37,186 nucleotides of DNA. Source: a bacterium. GTDB lineage: Bacteria > Cyanobacteriota > Vampirovibrionia > Gastranaerophilales > Gastranaerophilaceae. The notes under the pieces are model-generated. The model worked only from the letters and a program-made list of their open reading frames with translations, was not told where the DNA came from and searched no databases. The stretch lies in NCBI GenBank assembly GCA_017541465.1, contig JAFXYZ010000048.1, forward strand, positions 1-37,186, written 5' to 3'. Positions 15,611 to 24,900 of this stretch are shown piece by piece. The position numbers were made by a program, and so were the translations under genes. Position 1 is the first letter of the stretch, and every line of letters begins with the position of its first letter.

Positions 15611-17239
15611 ATGAATGTAAGTTTTAAATCCGCAAACGTTAATATAAATGTTGTTTCAGATACCCACGGTCACATCAGTGATTGTGATAAGTTTTTGGGA
15701 ACTTTCAAGGACAATAAAGAAAAACTCACAACGGACGGCAGCCGTGGTAATGCCGATTTGTTTGCGGTTTGCGGTGACTGGTTTATTTCCGGCGGTTCAA
15801 AAGGCTATCATTCAAACCCCGAAAAACCTTTTGGGCTCTTTCAGCTTGATGTTTTTAACAAAATGACCGATACTCTTAAAACCTCTGTAAAAGGGCTTCA
15901 GACCTTCTTTATCCCCGGAAACCACGAATTTGACGGCGGTGCTGTTCTCCTCTCTGACACCTTTGAGAAGATGGATAAAGATACCACTATTATTGATACA
16001 AACCTCGATTTGAATAATTCCCCTGTTTTTCAAAAATCAATTGATGAAGGTAAACTTGTAAACTCTAAAGTGATAGAGGTTGAGGACGATAAAAAAGACG
16101 GAGTATTTCATAAAGTCCTTCTCTTAGGTGTTTCACCCGTTAATCTGGCATATTACAGCAAGAACACCGCAGGAGCAAAGTTTATTGACAATATCAATCT
16201 GGCGCAAAAACAGGTTATTCCTGAAGAATATGAAGCAACAATGGACGACTGCATTAAAAGAATTGATGAGTTTAAGAAGGAAAACCCGAATGGTGCGGTT
16301 GTTTTCTTCTCTCATACAGGTGTAAATTTTGCGGAGAATTTAATAGAACGAACAAAACATGTCGATTTTGTTTTTGACGGGCATGAACACAAAAACGGTG
16401 TTCAGATGGTTGAAAATGTCCCTGTCTTTGCACTTTCAAAAGATTTTCACTATTTCGGCAATTTAAAACTTCATTTTGACGATAACGGTAAATTATCTTT
16501 AAAGTATGAGCAAATTCCCGTTATGAACTCATCCTCAGCTCCCGATAAAGAAATGAGAGAATTTTATCAGGACCTCTTAAAAAATGATTTAAGGCCGGAA
16601 TACAGAATTATTTCAAATAAAGAAGGTGTTTTATCCGATAAAGACATAAGGCTCGGCGAAAATCCTCTCGCGAATTTTATAACGGACACAATTCTCTCTG
16701 AGATTCAGAAAATTGATTCTTCGGTTGATATTTTTGCCCTGAACTCCTCTGCGATGAGGAATTACCTCCCTTCAGGGAAAAATAACCCGATTAGCCATAT
16801 GCAGGTTATGAATGTTCTGAGCGGTATAACGGAAAATGAAGCCCAGCTCGTAAAAACTAAGGTTGACGGGTTTGAGTTAATCGAAATTCTGCTTGATAAC
16901 TATATCACAAACAGAACTGCCCCCGAAAGAATCCCTGTAATTCATTATTCAGGTCTTATTGTCGATAAAACCGCCCTTCTTGATGCCTACGATAAGGGTG
17001 AAGGGTATGAAGAACTTGCAAAGTGTATCAAAACTCAAAAAGATGGCGAAGTAATTGATTTAAAGAAAAATTATAATCTGGTAAATGTAGTTAAATACTT
17101 TAATAAGATGCAAAATCCTTATTTAAGGGAAATCGGAAAACGCGCAAAACCCGTTCGCGGAAATGCAAAAGCCTTGTTTGAAAAACATTTTGACGAAAAT
17201 AAAACAATAAACTTTACCTATGAACCCAGATTATTTTAA
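15611..17239 (+). CDS. 5'-nucleotidase/metallophosphatase family protein without Sec signal
   Basis: The 542-residue protein has the dinuclear metal site of UshA-like calcineurin-type phosphoesterases: SDTHGH (Asp17, His19), CGDW (Asp56), GNHE (103-106), FFSHTG (His235) and DGHEH (His258, His260). The C-terminal half (about 345-540) matches the 5'-nucleotidase substrate domain (NPLANFITDTIL, ALNSSAMRNYL). Typical UshA enzymes are periplasmic, but this one has no signal peptide and begins MNVSFKSANVNIN, sharing an N-terminal VSFK/VSFG motif with unknown proteins further along. No Shine-Dalgarno is evident; TATACT lies 17 nt before the ATG. Likely activity: nucleotide, nucleotide-sugar or polyphosphate ester hydrolysis. 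Confidence 0.87.
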   Translation: MNVSFKSANVNINVVSDTHGHISDCDKFLGTFKDNKEKLTTDGSRGNADLFAVCGDWFISGGSKGYHSNPEKPFGLFQLDVFNKMTDTLKTSVKGLQTFFIPGNHEFDGGAVLLSDTFEKMDKDTTIIDTNLDLNNSPVFQKSIDEGKLVNSKVIEVEDDKKDGVFHKVLLLGVSPVNLAYYSKNTAGAKFIDNINLAQKQVIPEEYEATMDDCIKRIDEFKKENPNGAVVFFSHTGVNFAENLIERTKHVDFVFDGHEHKNGVQMVENVPVFALSKDFHYFGNLKLHFDDNGKLSLKYEQIPVMNSSSAPDKEMREFYQDLLKNDLRPEYRIISNKEGVLSDKDIRLGENPLANFITDTILSEIQKIDSSVDIFALNSSAMRNYLPSGKNNPISHMQVMNVLSGITENEAQLVKTKVDGFELIEILLDNYITNRTAPERIPVIHYSGLIVDKTALLDAYDKGEGYEELAKCIKTQKDGEVIDLKKNYNLVNVVKYFNKMQNPYLREIGKRAKPVRGNAKALFEKHFDENKTINFTYEPRLF

Positions 17240-18042
17240 AGCTCTTCAAAGGCTTTATTGACAATATCTTTAACCTCTATATCCGTTTTTTCGTCTTTAT
17301 CCGTCAGATAAATAAGATATTCAATATTTCCCTTAGGTCCTTTTATAGGGGAATAGGTCAGCGCCTGAGGATAAAGATTTATTGAAGGAACAAAATCAAG
17401 AATTTTGTTTATTATTTTTATATGAGTTGTTTTTTCTCTCACAACCCCGTTTTTGCCGATCTCTTCTCTCTCAGCTTCAAACTGTGGCTTTATCAGGGCG
17501 ACAATTTCAATATCCTTTTCCCTCAAAAGTGCTTTTATGTTTGGAAGAGTTTTTGTAAGTGAGATGAAGGATAAATCGCAGGAACCGAACTGCGCTTTTT
17601 CGCTCTTTTCATCTCTGTATATTTCTTCTGTTGCGCAGTTTTTGATGTTCGTTTTCTCGATAACAACAACTCTTTTATCGTTTCTCAGCTTCCAGGCAAG
17701 CTGTGCGTAGCCGACATCCACCGCATAAACAAGCCTTGCGCCGTTTTGAAGCATACAGTCGGTAAATCCTCCCGTTGAAGCCCCTGCATCAAGACATATT
17801 TTATCTTTTAAATCGATTTTGAACTCTTTTACCGCTTTATCCAGTTTAAATCCGCCCCTTGAAACAAACGGCATGGTTGAGACTTCAAAGGTGGTATTAT
17901 CTTTTACTTCAAGCATATACCCTGCTTTTGTAATCTTTTCGCCGTTTACCTTAACATCGCCAGCCATAATGGATGCCTGAGCCTTGCTCTTGGTCTCAAA
18001 ATAACCTCTGTCGGTTAAGATTTTATCAAGTCTTTCCTTCAT
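17236..18042 (-). CDS. tlyA: TlyA-family rRNA 2'-O-methyltransferase
   Basis: The 268-residue protein has an N-terminal S4 RNA-binding domain (RLDKILTDRGYFETKSKAQA, about 4-23, through VNGEKI) and an FtsJ-like methyltransferase domain with the SAM-binding loop CLDAGASTGGFTDCML and a later DLSFISLTK motif. TlyA enzymes methylate cytidine 2'-hydroxyls in 16S and 23S rRNA; older annotations call them hemolysins, which this sequence gives no reason to adopt. Its ATG overlaps the tatD stop in an ATGA arrangement, so the two genes are translationally coupled. Confidence 0.94.
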   Translation of the reverse strand: MKERLDKILTDRGYFETKSKAQASIMAGDVKVNGEKITKAGYMLEVKDNTTFEVSTMPFVSRGGFKLDKAVKEFKIDLKDKICLDAGASTGGFTDCMLQNGARLVYAVDVGYAQLAWKLRNDKRVVVIEKTNIKNCATEEIYRDEKSEKAQFGSCDLSFISLTKTLPNIKALLREKDIEIVALIKPQFEAEREEIGKNGVVREKTTHIKIINKILDFVPSINLYPQALTYSPIKGPKGNIEYLIYLTDKDEKTDIEVKDIVNKAFEEL

Positions 18043-18797
18043 AACTTAAATACCTCAAGAGCATTCTTTGTTGTTATTTTATTGAGTTCTTCCAAACTTA
18101 TTCCTCTGATTTCCGCTATACATTTTGCGCTTTCAAGCATATATGACGGTTCATTTTCCTTTCCCCTGTAAGGAACTGGGGCAAGATAGGGACAGTCGGT
18201 TTCAATTAAGAGTTTATCTGACGGAACATTTTTGGCTACTTCCTTCGGCTTAACGGCATTTTTAAAGGTTACAACACCGCCTAAGGCAATATACCAGCCT
18301 TCTTTTGTGCACTGTTTCATAAACTCAACACTTCCAGAAAAACAGTGCATTATGACCTTTATATCACCCAAATCAGCCAGCTTTAAAAGATTATAAGTGT
18401 CCTCATGCGCTTCTCTGTCGTGGATAATGACAGGAAGTTTAAGTTCTTTTGCCAGCTCTAACTGCCTGGAAAAAATTTCCTTCTGTTTTTCTTTTGTATC
18501 AGTTGTCCAGTAATAATCAAGCCCGATTTCTCCTATCGCAACAACCTTTTTATTCTCTGAGAGCCGTCTGATTTCATCTAAAGTGTCATCTTCAAATTTA
18601 TCAACCTCTTCAGGGTGTACTCCAAGCGCAGCAAAGATAAAATCATTTTCCTCTGCGATTTTTAAAACCCTTTCAAAATTTGAGGGTTCAGCCGATGGGT
18701 TGATTATTTTTTCTATCTTTACATCTTTTGCTCTTTTTATAACTTCTTTAAGTTTTGTATCGTCAAAAGAATCGAGGTGTGCGTGGGTATCTATCAT
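18039..18797 (-). CDS. tatD: TatD family metal-dependent deoxyribonuclease
   Basis: The 252-residue TIM-barrel hydrolase has all expected metal ligands: His5 and His7 (DTHAH), Glu90 (GEIGLDYYW), His126 (IIHDREA), His151 (MHCFSGS) and Asp201 (IETDCPYLAP). Family members are 3'-5' exonucleases or hydrolases with roles in DNA turnover. Upstream on the minus strand are TGCTATAAT and a ribosome-binding site (AAAAGGA). It is the first gene of a two-gene operon with tlyA. Confidence 0.95.
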   Translation of the reverse strand: MIDTHAHLDSFDDTKLKEVIKRAKDVKIEKIINPSAEPSNFERVLKIAEENDFIFAALGVHPEEVDKFEDDTLDEIRRLSENKKVVAIGEIGLDYYWTTDTKEKQKEIFSRQLELAKELKLPVIIHDREAHEDTYNLLKLADLGDIKVIMHCFSGSVEFMKQCTKEGWYIALGGVVTFKNAVKPKEVAKNVPSDKLLIETDCPYLAPVPYRGKENEPSYMLESAKCIAEIRGISLEELNKITTKNALEVFKL

Positions 18798-18882
18798 TAT
18801 TTTTTCCTTTTATTATCTTAATATTATAGCAAATTTTAAAATTTTCATACATTATATAAATAGTTTTTAAAGGTAAGATAAT

Positions 18883-19542
18883 ATGCAGGTCGCAAAAGTT
18901 ACAAATACCGCTTATCAAAACACTCAGCCAAAAACATCAAAAATCGACAAAAAGGTGCTTGCCGCTTCTTTAATCGGTGCAGGGCTTACGACAGGTGCTG
19001 TTTTATACAAAGCCGCAAAAGGCGGTAATTTTCAGCTTTCAAAATTTCACTACAGCGACAAACAACTCATTTTAATCGGTGCAGGCTCTGTTTTGGGAGG
19101 GCTAATCGGCGGCAGTATTTCAGATAAAGAAAACATGAAGTATAAATATAAAGAAGGACTTCACCAGTTCTTCGGTAATATCTTAGCTCCCATCGGGGTT
19201 TTGACTGTATCAGAAAAAATACTCGATGCCACTAAGGTCTTAACCAAAGTAAAACAACCCTATTCAACAATAATTAAATCTGCGGCAACAATAGGAAGCC
19301 TTGTTCTCGGCATGCACTTAGGTAATTCTTTAGTCAGCAAGTTCACCGATAAACTTTTCCATGAAAAAGATAATCACAAAATAAAAATTGAGGATTACAG
19401 CGTTCATACAGACGATTTATGTATGGCAATAAGCCACATAGGAAAAGGCTCTTTAATTTCGAGAATTGCCGTACACTGTCTCCCGTTTGCGTTCCTGCTC
19501 TCAGGCTACAAAACAGGCGCAGCTAAACCTGAAGAGAAATAA
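18883..19542 (+). CDS. Multi-pass membrane protein, function unknown
   Basis: The 219-residue protein has hydrophobic segments at about 25-44, 61-80, 131-150 and 193-208, several rich in glycine (GAGSVLGGLIGGSIS). A short polar N-terminus (MQVAKVTNTAYQNTQPKTSK) leads into KKVLAASLIGAGLTTGAVLY; this layout of short polar head, lysine pair and helix recurs in the 28.7-31.1 kb proteins. AAAGGTAAG serves as the ribosome-binding site. Its stop codon directly abuts that of the convergent next gene with no spacer. No family recognised. Confidence 0.75.
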   Translation: MQVAKVTNTAYQNTQPKTSKIDKKVLAASLIGAGLTTGAVLYKAAKGGNFQLSKFHYSDKQLILIGAGSVLGGLIGGSISDKENMKYKYKEGLHQFFGNILAPIGVLTVSEKILDATKVLTKVKQPYSTIIKSAATIGSLVLGMHLGNSLVSKFTDKLFHEKDNHKIKIEDYSVHTDDLCMAISHIGKGSLISRIAVHCLPFAFLLSGYKTGAAKPEEK

Positions 19543-20394
19543 TCAGATACATTCTTCGCAATAGTTCTTTGGCCTTTGTTCTTGTGGCATGTTATCATAC
19601 AGAGATTTATGTTTGCTCTTAACGGGCGCATTTCTTCTTCTGTCAAGCTGGGTTTGTCTGCGCTCTGCTCTTTGCTTGCATTTCTCTATGTCATCAAGCT
19701 GTTTTTGACTGTATTGTACCTGGTTTTCCTGTATTATTTTTTCAAGTCTTTGTTGTCTTTCCTGTTCTCTTTTTTGTCTTGCGAGTTCTTTATCTTCCGC
19801 GCTCAGCTTAATAACCTTCTGCTCCTCGTTCTTTTGCTGCTGCAAAAGAGCTTTTTGAACTTTTTGCTGCTCGATTAACTGTTTTTTAGCCTCCTCCTGC
19901 TGCCGCTTTTCGGCTTCTTTTTGAGCTTTTTCAAACTCTTTTAAAGCCTGCTTCTGCTGTTCTTCAAGGAGTTTTTGCTGTCTTAACTGTTCTTTTTGTT
20001 CGGCTTCCTTCTGCCTTCTTGCATTTTCCCTTGCTTCTCGCTCTTCCATAGCATTTCTGAGGTTTCTTGCCCTGTCGTTTTTTGCCCTTTCTTTATCCTC
20101 TAAATACTTTTGGTACTGAGAGTTATATTGTGAATATTTTCTGTCTTTATAGGTAGTCGGGGCTTCTCTTTCCATAATGTCGTCAAGCGCCTTGTTGACA
20201 TCCTGAAATTCCTTGTCATCTTCAGCTGAAATCGGGGCAAGAAAATCATCTTCAACGGGTTTGGGGCGGTTTTGACTGTTTACAAATCCGGTATATCCCG
20301 CAAAAGCCGTTGCTAAAAGCATGATTACAACAAGAATGATTGCATTCTTCTGGTAAGTGTTATATTTATATTTGTATTTTTGTTTTTTCATCAT
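19543..20394 (-). CDS. TolA-like single-pass protein with long charged coiled coil
   Basis: The 283-residue protein has a lysine/tyrosine-rich N-terminus, one membrane helix (about 17-36) and then a very long Q/E/K/R-rich helix (about 90-240; repeated KEAEKRQQEEAKKQ-type segments) projecting outward. It ends in NYCEECI, a CxxC pair (Cys279, Cys282). The shape recalls the middle domain of TolA, a periplasm-spanning rod, but no TolA C-terminal domain is present. Two adjacent ATGs start the frame. TGCTAAAAT ends 6 nt before the first, and there is no Shine-Dalgarno, so the message is probably leaderless. The role may be structural, linking the two membranes. Confidence 0.78.
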   Translation of the reverse strand: MMKKQKYKYKYNTYQKNAIILVVIMLLATAFAGYTGFVNSQNRPKPVEDDFLAPISAEDDKEFQDVNKALDDIMEREAPTTYKDRKYSQYNSQYQKYLEDKERAKNDRARNLRNAMEEREARENARRQKEAEQKEQLRQQKLLEEQQKQALKEFEKAQKEAEKRQQEEAKKQLIEQQKVQKALLQQQKNEEQKVIKLSAEDKELARQKREQERQQRLEKIIQENQVQYSQKQLDDIEKCKQRAERRQTQLDRRRNAPVKSKHKSLYDNMPQEQRPKNYCEECI

Positions 20395-20400
20395 AATAAT

Positions 20401-20409
20401 ATTTTAGCA
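20401..20409 (-). promoter_or_regulatory. Extended -10 promoter, predicted leaderless start for the coiled-coil gene
   Basis: TGCTAAAAT reads 20409-20401 on the minus strand, identical to the uvrB box, with 6 nt to the ATG at 20394. No -35 box or Shine-Dalgarno is seen. Confidence 0.6.
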
Positions 20410-20532
20410 TATTTTTTTTGTTAAGTATAATAACAATTCCTTTTTTTTTAATTATTTCACTCCTTTTTTTGTAGTAAACTTGTTAAGGCGCGAAAAAATC
20501 CTGCGCCGGTTTTTATGATTTTGGAGAAGAAT

Positions 20533-21906
20533 ATGTATAATGTAGCTATTGTTGGCGGTGGACCTGCCGGAATATTTACCGCGCTTGAGTTGACGAAATT
20601 AAAACCTGACTGGAAAATCGTCTTAATCGAGAAGGGTACAAAAATCGAAAAGAGGAAATGCCTTTTGAGAGAGGGCTATGAAAAATGTCCTACCTGCAAA
20701 AAGTGCGGACTTCTTTGCGGATGGGGAGGCGCAGGTGCGTTTTCCGACGGAAAACTTACCCTTACACCTGATGTCGGCGGTCATCTTCTCGATTATATGG
20801 AAAGAAGCAAAGTTGAGGATTTGATTAAATATACGGATGATATTTATCTGAAATTCGGCGCGGTTGATGAGGTTTTCGGTACCGATAAGGAAAGTTTTGC
20901 CGATATTGAACGCGCAGCTACACTTGCTGAATTAAAGCTCATCCACTCCCCCGTAAGACACCTCGGAACTGAAAGAAGCCTTGATGTTTTAAAGAATATG
21001 CAGGATTATCTTTCCGAAAAAATTACAATTCTTTTTAATACCTCCGCAAAAAGCCTGATTGTTGAAAATCAGCAGGTTAAGGGGATAATTACTAATGATA
21101 ACCAGACAATAAATGCCGATTATATTATTATTGCCCCCGGAAGAGAAGGCGCAGACTGGCTAACAAAAGAGTTTGCGGATAACAATATCGGTATGGTTAA
21201 TAACGCAGTCGATGTCGGGGTTCGTGTAGAATTGCCGGCTCCTGTTTTTGAGCCTATTACGGAAAAATTATATGAATCAAAACTCATTTACCACTCCCCC
21301 ACCTTTGGGGATGAGGTCAGAACCTTCTGTATGAACCCTTATGGTGAGGTTGTTGCGGAAAATTATAACGGTATTTCGACAGTAAACGGACACAGCTATG
21401 CGAACTTCAGAACGGCAAATACAAACTTTGCTCTGCTCGTAAGCGAAAAATTTACAGAGCCGTTTAAAGAACCTATAGCTTATGGTCAGCACGTTGCAAG
21501 ACTTGCTAATATGCTCTCGGGCGGGGTTTTGGTCCAGAGGTTCGGTGATTTGCTCGACGGTCGCCGCTCAACTCCCGAAAGAATTAAGAGCAGTATCATT
21601 CAGCCTACTCTTAAATTCGCAACCCCGGGTGATTTGAGTTTGGTATTGCCTTACAGACAATTAACCGCAATAAAGGAAATGCTCTTTGCTTTAGATAAAA
21701 TTGCCCCCGGAACAGCTTCAAGATATACTCTTTTATACGGAATTGAGGTTAAGTTCTACAGCGCAAGGGTAAAACTCACAAACGAACTTGAAACAGAGGG
21801 AGTTAAAAACCTCTTTGCAATAGGTGATGGCGCGGGAGTAACAAGAGGTCTTATTCAGGCTTCGGCATCAGGCATTCACGTTGCAAGAGTAATTTGCGAA
21901 AGATAA
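20533..21906 (+). CDS. FAD-dependent oxidoreductase (COG2509-like) with N-terminal cysteine cluster
   Basis: I start at the ATG at 20533, which has GGAG 6 nt upstream; the ATG at 20515 has no ribosome-binding site. The 457-residue protein opens with a Rossmann FAD-binding motif (VAIVGGGPAGIFTALEL), followed by five cysteines within 20 residues (Cys43, 52, 55, 58, 62) and the GWGGAGAFSDGKL loop. A C-terminal FAIGDGAGVTRGLIQASASG segment completes the FAD site. This matches the uncharacterised FAD-dependent dehydrogenase family COG2509 as I remember it. The substrate is unknown. A perfect terminator follows. A short GGCGC...GCGCC hairpin precedes the gene. Confidence 0.88.
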   Translation: MYNVAIVGGGPAGIFTALELTKLKPDWKIVLIEKGTKIEKRKCLLREGYEKCPTCKKCGLLCGWGGAGAFSDGKLTLTPDVGGHLLDYMERSKVEDLIKYTDDIYLKFGAVDEVFGTDKESFADIERAATLAELKLIHSPVRHLGTERSLDVLKNMQDYLSEKITILFNTSAKSLIVENQQVKGIITNDNQTINADYIIIAPGREGADWLTKEFADNNIGMVNNAVDVGVRVELPAPVFEPITEKLYESKLIYHSPTFGDEVRTFCMNPYGEVVAENYNGISTVNGHSYANFRTANTNFALLVSEKFTEPFKEPIAYGQHVARLANMLSGGVLVQRFGDLLDGRRSTPERIKSSIIQPTLKFATPGDLSLVLPYRQLTAIKEMLFALDKIAPGTASRYTLLYGIEVKFYSARVKLTNELETEGVKNLFAIGDGAGVTRGLIQASASGIHVARVICER

Positions 21907-21929
21907 TTTTTAAACTTGATAATAAATTA

Positions 21930-21958
21930 AACGGCTGAATTCCTTCAGCCGTTTTTTG
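21930..21958. terminator. Strong intrinsic terminator, possibly two-way
   Basis: AACGGCTGAA (21930-21939), loop TTCC, and TTCAGCCGTT (21944-21953) form a perfect 10-bp stem that runs into a T-tract on the plus strand. On the minus strand the same stem is followed by TAATTTATT, so it probably also ends the convergent STAND operon. Confidence 0.92.
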
Positions 21959-21961
21959 ATT

Positions 21962-24900
21962 TTAAATTATATTCTGGTTATCCGTATTTATATTAGGATT
22001 TATGTTATTTAGTTTACAAAAGGTACTGAAGACGGCCTGCGCATTTTTGATTTCTTCGAGCAGATTTGGAAGGTTCAGCTTCTTCGCTATTTCAAGGGCT
22101 TCAGATTGTACCTGAATTACATCAAGTGCCGTTTCGGCTTTTGCCTCCCCTGATGAAAGAAGCCTTATGCTCTCTTCCATATAATTTGCATAGCAGAGCA
22201 TAAGTTTAAACAGTGCATAAAACAGTCCGTTTTGCTGCGCTATGGAAATAGCCTGCTCTAAGTGCATTTTAGCTGATTCTAAGTCGCCGGTTATAATATA
22301 AACTTCTGCTATAAATTTCTTTAAATAGATAATGAAATTATAGTTGTTGATTTTTGGTCCCTGCGCAACCTCAAGAGCCTTCTGGGCTATATTTAGCGCT
22401 TTTTGTGCATCCTCTGTAATTAAAGTTGTCTGGGCTATTAAGTACCAGCAAAGAAGTGCGCCTATTGCGTTTTTCTCTTTTGCAAAATATGTAATCTGTT
22501 CATTATATATCCCAAGCGCCTTTTGGCTGTTCCCGTCTTTTTGGATAATATATCCCAAAATCAGCTTAATTATGTTTTTGACAAAATGTTCGTTGGAATT
22601 ATTCGCAAAAGTCGCCAGTTCAAATAACTCTTCTTTTGAAATATGACTGTCTGCTAAGATTTTATTAATCAGATTAATTAAGTTCCACTCTGAAAGAAGG
22701 TCACTTTCGGGTTCGTTTTGTGTGTATGCGTTTGCAATACCCGACAAAATCTGGCTTGAATTGTTTAAATCACCTGCCGAAGTGAAGGCAAGAGCCTCCG
22801 TCAGCATTGTTTTTGTCGTGAAATAGTCCTCCTGCACGGTCAGAGCGGGAAGATAGTTCTTTATTTCCCCGATGGTGTCAAAGGACATAGAATTGCCCTG
22901 CATAGCATAAGCGCTTGCAAGAATAATGTTTGCATTTATCCAGGCGGTCATAACCAGTTCTTTTAAATTCTTGTCCTTTATTCCTTTAAGTATTGAATCC
23001 TGAAGTATCGGGCTGATTTCATTAGTCATCAGATTAATGATTTCTTCGCAGTTTCCGATGCTGTACAGTGCCTTTAGTTTTCTTTCTTTGATTAAAGCAA
23101 GCTCAAGCTCTGATACTTCGCCGTTTGTATTCTTTATAACCAAATCTACCGCTTCAATGGCACCATAGTAATTTCCCGTCATATAACAGCTGTTGACAAG
23201 ATAACCGCAAAGGTCTATTGCTTTTGTTATATTGTTTGTCTTTTGGGCAAAGTCGATAGCATTTGAAAGATAGGATATTGCTTCCGCAGGTGAATTTTTG
23301 TAGTTCAGTTTCCCTATTTCTTCATAAACAGCATTTATCGTCTCTTCATTAGTACCCTCAGGGCTCTTATTCAACACCTTCAGCTGGTGTTTTCTTGCTA
23401 TTGTATATAAATTTATATCCCCGAGGTAAGAAATATACCCTGCGATTTTATTCAGGTTTTCAAAGATTTCTCTCTTATCGAAATAGTTTTCAAATTTCGT
23501 TATCGGATATACGGGTGAAGAGAAAATGAACTGAGATAAGGGTGCAATAGTGCTTTTGATGATATTATCATATTCCCCGCTGTCCTTTGCCTCCTGTTCA
23601 ATTATTTTCCAAACAGTATAACTTCTGAAGGTCGAAGAATACGGTGTCAAATCTTCAATATAGAGAATATTTTTCAGCTGGGTTAATACTGCGTTCGTGC
23701 TGTTATCCGTTAAATTCAGGCACTGCGCAAAAATCTGGTTATCAAACCTGTACCCCAGTACCGCAGCCGTATAAAGTGCCGTTCTGAGCTGGGGCATGAG
23801 TAATTTTAACCGCTCTTTTATTACAAGCTCAACAGAGGAAGGAATTGGCGAAGTCAGATTACTCTGCTGAAGTTTAAGCGCATTGTTATCAACAAAAATT
23901 ACGCCCGTTTCAAACAAAAACGCAATTATGTTTTCGAGCATCAGAGGTGAATTTTTTGATAAGTTTAAAAGAGTTTCCCACATTGATGTACCAAAAAGAT
24001 TTTCGTCATTGTTCAAATACTGAAGCGCAAAGGTTTTGAGTTCACTCTTCGTAAACGGTTTGATATGTACTGTCTTTGCCGTCTGTGCATTGACGTTTCT
24101 TGTATAGAAATATCCCTCTGCCGCCTTATCCTCCTGATATGTAATAAGTATCCTGAGTTTGCCGTCAAGAAGGTCTGTATCTATCATCTTTGTTAAGAGT
24201 TCAAACGACATTCCGTCTATAAAATCAAAATTATCGATAGCTATAACAAAATAATCTACATTTGAGGCTAAACCCGTAAGAACTTTTTCAATTAAAGTGA
24301 AAAGCCGCCCTTTGTTTTCGTTTATATTTGAGAATACGTCAGATTTATTCGGGTATAAGAAATTGACGAAATCGCTTATTTCATTATCCGATAACCCCGG
24401 GAAAGCCTGCTTTAAAGAGGATTTATTGCTCTTAATAAACGCATTTATGTTGTTTGAAGTAAACGTACTTAGCCCGAGAAGTGTCAAAAACGCGTCCTGG
24501 AAAGCTCCGAGTGCGCTTACCTGGGTTGACTGAGAGCATCTTGCATATAACTGAATTGCCGAAAAATTCTCGGAAAGAGTTCCCATAATCTGCTTCATTA
24601 AAACAGATTTGCCTAACCCTCCGTCACCCGTGATTGCGGTGATATTTTTATAGGGAGGAGTTGTCATTGACGTTACTGTTGACTGAAGCGCGGAAGCAAA
24701 AGTCGAATTTTCTATACTTGCCTGAATATGAGGTGTCTCAGGGCTCTCAAACGTTTCTTCTACACTGTCCTTTATCTCTGCATCAACTTTCGTGTCAAAG
24801 AAATCCTCCTCTTTGCTCTCTTCTTCCGTTGCCGTTTCATTATCGTCAGAAAGAAAAACGAGGTCGCTTTGCTCTTCTTCTTTAAAATTATTATTCTCTA

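Noticed and set aside
20487-20512. GGCGC...GCGCC hairpin with following T residues before the FAD oxidoreductase as a terminator or riboswitch
   Set aside because: The stem is only 5 bp with an 11-nt loop and no upstream plus-strand gene needs it. No riboswitch features seen.
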